NCBI GenBank assembly: GCA_020633495.1
Contig: JACKDR010000004.1
Coordinates: forward strand, 248,001-312,000
Reading direction: 5' to 3'
DNA: 64,000 nt
From: Kofleriaceae bacterium
Lineage (GTDB): Bacteria; Myxococcota_A; Polyangia; Haliangiales; Haliangiaceae
Shown here: piece by piece, positions 27,950 through 35,301 of the stretch
How positions within the stretch are numbered: the stretch's first letter is position 1
Layout: each line of letters begins with the position of its first letter
The notes under the pieces: model-generated
What the model saw: the letters and a program-made list of their open reading frames with translations, nothing else
The model's database searches: none
Told to the model about the DNA's origin: nothing
Made by a program: the position numbers and the translations under genes

Positions 27950-29398
27950 CTAGCGCCGGTACGTCACGACCACGGTCGCCGTGCCGTCGGCGTCGGCCGG
28001 CGGCGCGGTGGTCAGGCGCACGATGTCGCCGGCGATCGCGACGGTGCAGCCGCCGCAGGCGACGTCGATGGCGTCGGCGCCGCCGGCGCCGAGCAGCCGC
28101 GGCGGCACGATGACCTCGGTCGCCGCCGCGATCCGCGGATCGGGCCGGTAGGTCAGGCGCAGCGTGCCGGCCGCCGGATCGTCCTGCCACGCCACCGGGT
28201 CGCCGGCGATCCGCGACGGGTACGGCCGCACGATCGCGTCGGTGATCGCGGTGACCTCGGCGCCGTCGGCGTCGATCGGCGCGTAGCCACCGCCGCGCGA
28301 GTAGTCCCAGTACATCGACGACGCCGCGACCGCCGCGGCGCCGTCGTAGGCCGCCGCCATGTAGGCGCCGATGCCGGGATCGGACCCCAGCCCGCCGTAC
28401 TCGCCGATCCACAGCGCGGCGCCGAGCCGGTCGGCCTCGTCGCGCAGCGCCGCGATGTTGGCCATGAACGAGTCGCGGCGCGCCGGATCGAAGCCGTTGC
28501 CCTGCTCGGCGGTGGCGTCGTAGGCGTGCGGCGCGTAGACCACGTCGGGGTAGCCGAACCGCGCCAGCGAGGTCGGGAAGCCCAGGTTGCGCGACGACGC
28601 CGGCTCGGCGAAGACCACCCAGCCCGGCGCCTCGGCGCGGACCGCGGCGACGTCGCGGTCGTAGAACGGCTGCAGCCGGTCGGCCTCGAAGTCGGAGACC
28701 GCGTAGCTGCCCCAGTGGGGCTCGTTGATCGGGTCGAAGCCGACCACCGCCGGGTGATCGCCGAGCCGGGCCGCGACGTGCGCCCACGCCGCGGCGTGCG
28801 CCGCGCCCTTGGCGGGATCGGTCCACAGCTCGTCGAAGCAGGCGACGACGTTGGGGTCGACGTAGTTCAGCGCCCACGGCGTGCGCGGCCGGAAGTCGGC
28901 GTAGCGCGCCTCGTCGCAGGTCCACCGCGGCGCGCCGTTGAAGCCGAAGCCCTCGCCGTAGACGTCCTGGTGCATGTCGAGGATCACGACCAGGTCGTGC
29001 GCCGCCGCCCAGTCGAGCCGGATCCGCACCGCGTCGAGGTAGGCGTCGTCGTAGCCGCCCTCGGTCGGCTCGACCGCGGCCCACGGCATGACCCAGCGGA
29101 TCGCGTTCATGCCCCAGTCGTCGCGCATCCGGGCCAGGTCGGCCTCGACGTGGAAGTCGAGGTACGGCGCCTGCTTGTTGCCGCCGGAGACGTTGAGGCC
29201 GCGCAGGATGACGGCGCGACCGTCGGCGTCGCGCAGCTGGCCGCCACAGACGTGCCAGCCGCCGGTGCACAGCGGCGCCGGACCGCCGCCGTCGGGGACG
29301 TCGCCGCCGCCGCGGTTGTCGCCGCACGCCGGCGCGGCGGCCAGCGCCGCCAGCGTGATCGCGCCGCGCGCGACCCGACCGGGCGCACGGCGCGTCAT
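27950..29398 (-). CDS. Endoglycoceramidase-like glycoside hydrolase family 5 lipoprotein
   Basis: The 482-residue product has a lipoprotein signal (AAPAC, Cys25). A GH5 barrel follows with the block ILDMHQDVYGEGFGFNGAPR typical of endoglycoceramidases, the acid/base Glu226 in DPINEPHW, HAYD at about 291, and the nucleophile Glu333 in WIGEYGG. The last 90 residues form a beta-sandwich (RIAGDPVAWQDD; TEVIVPPRLL) like the C-terminal domain of EGCase II. These enzymes cleave the bond between glycan and ceramide in glycosphingolipids. The ATG overlaps the stop of an upstream kinase gene (ATGA). A neutral-ceramidase-like gene lies just beyond, supporting the assignment. Confidence 0.82.
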   Translation of the reverse strand: MTRRAPGRVARGAITLAALAAAPACGDNRGGGDVPDGGGPAPLCTGGWHVCGGQLRDADGRAVILRGLNVSGGNKQAPYLDFHVEADLARMRDDWGMNAIRWVMPWAAVEPTEGGYDDAYLDAVRIRLDWAAAHDLVVILDMHQDVYGEGFGFNGAPRWTCDEARYADFRPRTPWALNYVDPNVVACFDELWTDPAKGAAHAAAWAHVAARLGDHPAVVGFDPINEPHWGSYAVSDFEADRLQPFYDRDVAAVRAEAPGWVVFAEPASSRNLGFPTSLARFGYPDVVYAPHAYDATAEQGNGFDPARRDSFMANIAALRDEADRLGAALWIGEYGGLGSDPGIGAYMAAAYDGAAAVAASSMYWDYSRGGGYAPIDADGAEVTAITDAIVRPYPSRIAGDPVAWQDDPAAGTLRLTYRPDPRIAAATEVIVPPRLLGAGGADAIDVACGGCTVAIAGDIVRLTTAPPADADGTATVVVTYRR

Positions 29399-31731
29399 CG
29401 TCGGGCCGCCTCCTCGGCGAGCCAGGCGTCGGGATCGGGCTCGGGCAGCGCCGCGTGCCACGCCTCCAGCGGCGGCGTCGCGCGCGCCGCCACCACCGCG
29501 CGGTGGGCGACGAACCGCGGCTCGTCGCGCAGCGGCGCCAGCAGCGGCATGCGATCCATCCACGCCAGGTCGATCAGGCCGTTGTCGACCGCGGCGTCGA
29601 GCATCTGCCAGGCGACGTCGTGGGCCTCGACCCGCAGCGCGACCTCGCAGCCGAGCTGGGCGAAGAAGCGGCGGGCGCGCCGGCCCGGCGCCATCAGCTC
29701 GAGCCGCCGGCGCCACTCGGCCGCGACCTCGGCGGTGAAGCGGCCGTCCCGGATCACCGCCATCGACGCGTAGGCCGACCAGTTGATGCGCTCGAAGCCG
29801 ACCACCCGGTCCGGCCACGCCGGCATGTCGCCGCCCCGCCACAACGCCAGCCGCGCCGCGGCGATCGCGCGCGCCGCCGCCGACTCGGTGCCCGGGACGC
29901 GCATCAGCTCGTCGACCAGCGACCAGTCGCCGCGCAGGCTGTAGCCGCGGCTGAGGTCGATCAGGTTCGACGGCAGCCGCGGGTTGGACCAGCGCGCGCG
30001 CTCGAGCAGGGACACCGCGTCGTTCACCCGCGGATCGAGCTCGAGCAGGATGCGCCCGGCGACGTCGCTGGCGTCGGCGAGGCCGGGCGCGCGATCGAGG
30101 GCGAGCCGCGCCGCCTTGACCGCGGGCACCTCGTGGCCGTGGTTGTAGAACACGACCGCGAGCGCGACCCACGGCTCGCCGAGGTCGGGGCCGTGCGCGA
30201 TCGCGCGGCGGGCCATGACGCTGGCCTCGGCCTCGACGACCAGGCGCGCGGACTCGTCCTCGGCGGCGTTGATGCGCCGGCCCAGCTGGGCGGCGTAGGC
30301 GGCGAGCACCACCGGCGAGTCGGGCGCGTGCTCGAGCGCGGCCTTGAGGAAGCCGAGCGTGCGCGGGTCGTCCCACCAGCCGCCCTCGATGAGCTGGCGG
30401 GCCCGCAGGTACAGCTCGACGACGACGCGATCGGTGGTGACGTCGCGACCGGCGGCGGCGTGGGCGGCGGTCGCCGACAGCGCGGCCGCGACCTCGCGGG
30501 CGACCTCGTCGCTGACCCGCAGGATCTCGTCGAGCCGGCGATCGAAGCGCTGGCCCCAGATCTGGAACCCGTCCTGGGCGCCGAGCGCGCGCACCGTGAT
30601 GCGGACGTCGTCGCCGACCCGGCGCAGCGAGCCGTCGACGACGACGTCGAGGTCGAGCGCCGGCTCGGCGCCGACCGACCGGACTCGCAGGCCGCCGGCG
30701 CGCCCGAGCATGTCGATCAGGTCCTCGACCAGGCCGTCGGCGATGTACGCGTCGTCGGGCGGGCCCAGGTTGCGGATCGCCCGGACCCCGATGCGGACGT
30801 CGCGCCGGGCCGCGCGCACCGCGGCGGCGCGCGGCGGGGTCGTGCCGGTGAGGATCGCCTCCTCGGCGGCGGCGAGCGCCTGGCCGAGCGCCGCGGCGTC
30901 GGGCCAGCGCGCCGCGGGATCGCGCTGCAGCGCGCGCTCGACCACCGCGGCGAGCGCGTCCGGCACGGTCGACGGCGACAGCCGCGGCGGCGGCTGCGAC
31001 AGCCGCGCCATGACGTCGATCTTGCCGTCGCGCAGCCACGGGTGGGCGCCGGCGAGCATCGCGTGCAGCAGCTCGCCGATCGCGTAGACGTCGGCGCGAC
31101 CGTCGGCGTCGCCGAGCAGCTGCTCGGGCGCCATCCACGCCGGCGTGCCGGTGACCTCGAGCGTGCCGGCCGAGCCCTCGACCGCGTGGACCTCGGCGAT
31201 GCCGAAGTCGGTGACGACGGCGCGGCCGTCGGCGGCGAGCATGACGTTGTCGGGCTTGAGGTCGCGGTGGATCACGCCGGCGGCGTGGGCGGCGCCGACC
31301 CCGGCGCACACCGCCCGCGCGATCGCGGTGGCCTCGCGCCACGACAGCAGGCCGCGGCTCATCCGGTGCGACAGCGACTCGCCGTCGATCAGCTCCATGG
31401 TCAGGAACAGGCCGGGGCCGTGGTGGCCGATGTCGTGGGTGCGCGCGACGTTGACGTGGGTGATGCGGCGCGCCAGCTTGACCTCGCGCCGGAACCGGGC
31501 GAGCTCGTCGTCGCTGCCGATCCGGCGCAGCACCTTGAGCGCGACCTCCTCGCCGAGCTCGTGGTCGACGGCCCGGTAGACGTTACCCATGCCGCCGGTG
31601 CCGAGCAGCGCGACGATCTCCCAGCGGTCGGCGACCCGGGCGCGCGGCTCGAGCTCGCCGCCGCCGGCCTCGGACCGGCTGGTCGCCGGACCGGCGGCGA
31701 TCGTCGGATCCTCGCCCCTGGGATCGTGCAC
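29395..31731 (-). CDS. Serine/threonine kinase with TolB-N-like and TPR C-terminal region
   Basis: The kinase domain of this 778-residue protein spans about residues 37-295: glycine loop LLGTGGMGNVYRA, Lys in VALKVL, HRDLKPDN, TDFGIAEV and WMAPEQLL. All catalytic residues are kept. After it comes a region like the TolB-N/FlgO-type domain of CadC-like regulators (VRIGVRAIRNLGPPDDAYIA; ALDLDVVVDGSLRRVGDDVR; IWGQRFDRRLDEI), then Ala-rich TPR-like repeats to the end. No transmembrane helix is seen. It starts at a GTG 9 nt after a -10 box and is translationally coupled to the endoglycoceramidase-like gene. Confidence 0.87.
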   Translation of the reverse strand: MHDPRGEDPTIAAGPATSRSEAGGGELEPRARVADRWEIVALLGTGGMGNVYRAVDHELGEEVALKVLRRIGSDDELARFRREVKLARRITHVNVARTHDIGHHGPGLFLTMELIDGESLSHRMSRGLLSWREATAIARAVCAGVGAAHAAGVIHRDLKPDNVMLAADGRAVVTDFGIAEVHAVEGSAGTLEVTGTPAWMAPEQLLGDADGRADVYAIGELLHAMLAGAHPWLRDGKIDVMARLSQPPPRLSPSTVPDALAAVVERALQRDPAARWPDAAALGQALAAAEEAILTGTTPPRAAAVRAARRDVRIGVRAIRNLGPPDDAYIADGLVEDLIDMLGRAGGLRVRSVGAEPALDLDVVVDGSLRRVGDDVRITVRALGAQDGFQIWGQRFDRRLDEILRVSDEVAREVAAALSATAAHAAAGRDVTTDRVVVELYLRARQLIEGGWWDDPRTLGFLKAALEHAPDSPVVLAAYAAQLGRRINAAEDESARLVVEAEASVMARRAIAHGPDLGEPWVALAVVFYNHGHEVPAVKAARLALDRAPGLADASDVAGRILLELDPRVNDAVSLLERARWSNPRLPSNLIDLSRGYSLRGDWSLVDELMRVPGTESAAARAIAAARLALWRGGDMPAWPDRVVGFERINWSAYASMAVIRDGRFTAEVAAEWRRRLELMAPGRRARRFFAQLGCEVALRVEAHDVAWQMLDAAVDNGLIDLAWMDRMPLLAPLRDEPRFVAHRAVVAARATPPLEAWHAALPEPDPDAWLAEEAARR

Positions 31732-31740
31732 GGCGGATCC

Positions 31741-31746
31741 AGGGTA
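31741..31746 (-). promoter_or_regulatory. -10 box for kinase/GH5 operon
   Basis: Read on the minus strand, TACCCT lies 9 nt before the GTG at 31731. Confidence 0.45.
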
Positions 31747-31808
31747 CCCGAGAACCTGGCGGACAGCGGCGTCGACACGACGCAGAGCGTCGCGCGCGCG
31801 AAATCTCG

Positions 31809-31837
31809 ATGGAGGTGGCCGGGCGCCGGTGTAGGCT
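31809..31837 (+). promoter_or_regulatory. Promoter for ceramidase-like gene
   Basis: ATGGAG (31809-31814) and TAGGCT (31832-31837) are 17 nt apart. The -10 box ends 8 nt before the ATG at 31846, so the mRNA should be leaderless. Confidence 0.45.
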
Positions 31838-31845
31838 CACGCGCG

Positions 31846-34407
31846 ATGAGGGCCTGGCCACCTGGTATCGTGGCCGCGGTCGCGGTCGCAGCGCTTGCAG
31901 CCTGCGGCGACGACGGCGGCGCACCCCCCGACGCCGATCCGACGGCGGTCACCACCGCGCACTGCGAGTACGTCCCGGTCGCCGCCACCGCGGGCAGCGG
32001 CGGCACGGTCACCGCGGGCGCGCTCGAGGCCGGCGCCGCCGACGTCGTCCTGCGCGTGCCGGTCGGCACCGCGCTCGGCGGCTACACCTCGCGCGCCGGC
32101 GCCGCCGGCAACGCCGGCGTCGTCGACGAACGCGACCCGCGCATCTCCGACGGCTTCAACGCGTCGATCGGCGTCGAGAGCGCGCCACGGGTCAAGGCGC
32201 TGGCGCTGACCGCCGGCGGCGAGACCGTGATCATCCTCAAGCTCGACGCGATCTTCGTCTACGAGGAGATGGTCTACGACCTCGAGGACCGGCTCGGTGC
32301 CGCCTACCACGGCAAGATCCTGGTGACCGCGTCGCACAGCCACTCGGCGTGGATGCAGTTCACGCGGCACTCGGTGCTGATCGGCGGCGGCGGCAACTAC
32401 CGCGATCACGTCTACCGCGGCTTCCTCGACTCGATGGAGGACGCGGCGCGGGCAGCGCTGGCGGCGCAGCGCCCGGCCAAGATCGGGTTCGCCGTCGACG
32501 ACGCCTTCGACCTCGACGATCAGATCAACCGCGATCGCCGCGGCGAGAACGACGACCTGCCCGGCGGCGACCGCGCCGAGGACCGGCTGGTGCTGGTCCG
32601 CGTCGACGGCACCGACGACGTGCCGATCGCGATCATGACGATCTTCGGCGAGCACGGCACGCTCATGGACGACGTCAACCCGATGGCCTCGACCGACGCG
32701 CCGGGCGCGATCGAGCGGGTCATGGAGCAGCAGTTCGACGACCACGTCGTCGTCATGCACGTCCAGAGCGCCGGCGGCGACACCTCGCCGGTCGGCCACG
32801 GCGACCTCGACTGCGGCCTGGCGCCCGGCGATCCCGACGATCCGTGCCTGCCGTTCGCGAAGCTCGAGGGCCACGGCCGGGCCGCGGCGCCGACGCTGAT
32901 GGCGGCGTGGCAGGCGGCGGGCGCGACGATGGACGGCTCGATCGAGCTCGAGATGCTGACCCGCTCGATCGAGCTGGGGCCGAAGCCGGAGACCTTCACG
33001 ACCCGCGACGGCGCGCTCGCCTACGCGCCGTTCGACCTGACCCGCCAGGCCGACGGCGTCGTCTACGACGGCAGCGGCGCGCTGATCTCGCCGATCGACG
33101 AGTTCAACGCGCCGGTCGGGGTCGCGCTGTGCGAGACCGCCGAGCCGACCTTCCCCGCCGGCCAGATGCCGGGCACCTCCGGCCTGGTGCCCTACGGCGG
33201 CTGCGTCCGGCTCGACGTCGCGACCGAGGTGCTGGGCGCGCTGCTCAAGCTGGAGTCCGAGGTCGACGCCACCCACGTCGCGTGCCAGACGACGCGGACG
33301 TCGATGTCGGCGCTGCGCATCGGCGACTACGTGCTCGGCACGCTGCCCGGCGAGGTCACGCGGCTGATCGCCGACGACGTCCGCGCCCACTCGCCGGTCG
33401 ACGACGCCCACACCGTCGTCGTCGGCTACGCCCAGGGCCACGTCGGCTACATCCTCGAGCCCGAGGACTGGCTCAAGGGCGGCTACGAGCCGAGCATCAC
33501 GTTCTGGGGCCCGCTCGAGGGCGCGTACCTGGTCGACCGGCTCGCCGACCTGATGCCGCTGGCGATGACGCCGGCGCGCGAGGACGGCACCGCCGACGGC
33601 ACCGATCGCGTCGACTTCGCGCCCTACACCGACGACTTCCCGATCGACGATCCGGCGCCGATGGCGGGCACCGTGCCCGCGACCGTCGACGCCGACCTGT
33701 GGGTGCGCGGCGGCTTGCCGGCCCAGGCCCAGCCCGCGGCGCAGGTGCCGCGGGTCGGCGGCATCGCGACGTTCGTGTGGAACGGCGACGATCCGGTGGT
33801 GGCGATGCCGGTGGTGACGCTGGAGCGCGAGACCTCGCCGGGCGTGTTCGCGGCCGTGACCCGGCGCAACGGCGCGCCGGTCCAGGACGGCGACCTGCTG
33901 GTCGAGTACACGCCGTCGCCGCTGCGCCGCGGCAGCGCCAGCGACCCGCAGCGCCACGTCTACGCGGTCGAGTGGCAGGCGGTGCCGTGGCTGGGCGCGC
34001 CCGGACTCGACGACCTCGCCGATCGCGGCGGCGTGCCGCTGGGCCGCTACCGCTTCCACGTCGTCGGCGCCACCTGGACCCTCGACAGCGATCCGTTCGA
34101 GGTCGTGGCCGGCGGCGTCACCGCCAGCGTCGCCCGCGCCGGCGCGGTGCTGACCGCGACCGTGCAGCTCGACGCGCCGCGCGGCTGGCGCCTGCTCGAC
34201 CTCGCCGCGCCGTCCAACCGGCCGGTCCCGGTGCGCGGCCAGGACGTCACGGTCGACCTCCTCGACGCCGGCGGCGCCGTGCTCGACTCCCGCACCCTGA
34301 CCACCACCGCCGCCGGCCAGGTGTCGGTGGACGACCCCGACGTCGTCACGGCCACCCGCGCCCGCTTCACCGACCGCTTCGGCAACGCCGTCACCGTCAC
34401 GCTCTGA
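31846..34407 (+). CDS. Neutral/alkaline ceramidase-like lipoprotein
   Basis: The 853-residue product has a lipoprotein signal ending LAAC (Cys20). The body matches the neutral ceramidase N-terminal domain: a SATHTHSGP-like TASHSHSAWM (His164, His166) for zinc, IFGEHGTLM (His270), and HVQSAGGDTSP with a serine (Ser314) where the catalytic Ser of the GDxSPN motif lies. IGDYVLGTLPGEVTRLIADD and YAQGHVGYILEPEDW follow, also blocks of the family. The C-terminal third is beta-rich, as in the Ig-like domain of ceramidases. The enzymes hydrolyse ceramide to sphingosine and fatty acid. It is divergent from the endoglycoceramidase-like operon. At 853 residues it is longer than usual (about 650-750). 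Confidence 0.8.
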   Translation: MRAWPPGIVAAVAVAALAACGDDGGAPPDADPTAVTTAHCEYVPVAATAGSGGTVTAGALEAGAADVVLRVPVGTALGGYTSRAGAAGNAGVVDERDPRISDGFNASIGVESAPRVKALALTAGGETVIILKLDAIFVYEEMVYDLEDRLGAAYHGKILVTASHSHSAWMQFTRHSVLIGGGGNYRDHVYRGFLDSMEDAARAALAAQRPAKIGFAVDDAFDLDDQINRDRRGENDDLPGGDRAEDRLVLVRVDGTDDVPIAIMTIFGEHGTLMDDVNPMASTDAPGAIERVMEQQFDDHVVVMHVQSAGGDTSPVGHGDLDCGLAPGDPDDPCLPFAKLEGHGRAAAPTLMAAWQAAGATMDGSIELEMLTRSIELGPKPETFTTRDGALAYAPFDLTRQADGVVYDGSGALISPIDEFNAPVGVALCETAEPTFPAGQMPGTSGLVPYGGCVRLDVATEVLGALLKLESEVDATHVACQTTRTSMSALRIGDYVLGTLPGEVTRLIADDVRAHSPVDDAHTVVVGYAQGHVGYILEPEDWLKGGYEPSITFWGPLEGAYLVDRLADLMPLAMTPAREDGTADGTDRVDFAPYTDDFPIDDPAPMAGTVPATVDADLWVRGGLPAQAQPAAQVPRVGGIATFVWNGDDPVVAMPVVTLERETSPGVFAAVTRRNGAPVQDGDLLVEYTPSPLRRGSASDPQRHVYAVEWQAVPWLGAPGLDDLADRGGVPLGRYRFHVVGATWTLDSDPFEVVAGGVTASVARAGAVLTATVQLDAPRGWRLLDLAAPSNRPVPVRGQDVTVDLLDAGGAVLDSRTLTTTAAGQVSVDDPDVVTATRARFTDRFGNAVTVTL

Positions 34408-34461
34408 GCGGCGGTGAGCGGCGGTGAGCGGCGGTGGGCGGCGCACCGCCGTCGACCGTGC

Positions 34462-34492
34462 GCGGATCGGCGCGAGCACCGCGCCGATCCGC
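34462..34492 (+). terminator. Strong GC hairpin after ceramidase-like gene
   Basis: A perfect 13-bp stem (GCGGATCGGCGCG with its complement) encloses the loop AGCAC, 55 bp after the ceramidase-like stop. There is no T tract. It is preceded by three GCGGTGAG/GCGGTGGG direct repeats. Confidence 0.45.
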
Positions 34493-34506
34493 CGGCCTGG
34501 TGTCGC

Positions 34507-34530
34507 CGGGTGACGGGCTCCGGTCACCCG
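34507..34530. repeat. Second inverted repeat in the 34.4-34.65 kb gap
   Basis: CGGGTGAC and GTCACCCG form an 8-bp stem around an 8-nt loop in the 240-bp gap before the POTRA gene. It could be a regulator site or part of the transcription end of the gene upstream. Confidence 0.4.
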
Positions 34531-34649
34531 CCGAGCCGCGAGTGTGGAGAAGCGGGCACGGTGTGAAGCTCGGGTCACACGCCCGCCGAGTGGGTTCGGG
34601 GGTTTGTGACCGTCGGGTCGTGGATCTCGGCTTGCACGATGGGGCGGCC

Positions 34650-35264
34650 GTGAAGCTGGTCGTTGCCACCCTCCTCCTAGCCGTCGTCGTCGGGGCCTTC
34701 AAGGTCGCCGTCGAGAAGGTCGCTCCGGAGGGTCTGGCATCCGCGTCGACCAGCCCACACGGGCAGGCGGAGACCGACGTCCGGGCCGATGGGCTCGTGC
34801 GCTCGGTCAGGTTCAGCCTGGCCAGGGGGAGCCTCCGCGCCGCCACCCTGGCCGACGTCATCGACACCCGCGCCGGCGAGCCGCTGTCGGCGGCGCGGCT
34901 CGAGGCCGACCGCGAGCGGCTCCAGCAGTGGCTGGTCGCCCGCGGTCACCTCGACGCCGTGGTCGAGGTCCCGACCGTGCGGGTCGGCGGCGACGGCGCC
35001 GCGGCGGTCGAGTTCGCGGTCGACACCGGGCCGCTGTACGTCGTGCGCGCGGTGGTGCTGCGTGGTCGCCACGCCGACCACCCCGGCCTGGCCGCGGTCG
35101 CGACGCTGCGCCCCGGCAACGACGCGATCGCCGAGCGCATCGACGGCAACGTCGAGCTGCTCCGCGACTGGCTCGCGCACCGCGGCGTCACCGCGACGGT
35201 CACCGCGCGGATGGAGCCGGACGGCTTCACCGGCGAGGTCGACGTCATCTACACGATCGACTGA
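34650..35264 (+). CDS. POTRA-domain protein with N-terminal membrane segment
   Basis: This product of about 204 residues starts at GTG. An N-terminal hydrophobic segment (VKLVVATLLLAVVVGAFKVA) anchors or exports it. One to two POTRA-like modules follow: VIDTRAGEPLSAARLEADRE...RLQQWLVARGHLDAVVEVPT, then VEFAVDTGPLYVVRAVVLRG and IDGNVELLRDWLAHRGV...TATVTARM. POTRA modules usually belong to BamA/TamA/FhaC barrels, but here no barrel follows, so it may be a stand-alone periplasmic chaperone-like module. The start is uncertain. It converges with the MshEN-HEAT gene. Confidence 0.72.
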   Translation: MKLVVATLLLAVVVGAFKVAVEKVAPEGLASASTSPHGQAETDVRADGLVRSVRFSLARGSLRAATLADVIDTRAGEPLSAARLEADRERLQQWLVARGHLDAVVEVPTVRVGGDGAAAVEFAVDTGPLYVVRAVVLRGRHADHPGLAAVATLRPGNDAIAERIDGNVELLRDWLAHRGVTATVTARMEPDGFTGEVDVIYTID

Positions 35265-35301
35265 GCGGCGCGGCCGCCGCGCTCGCACGGGCCGCGGCCG
35301 C

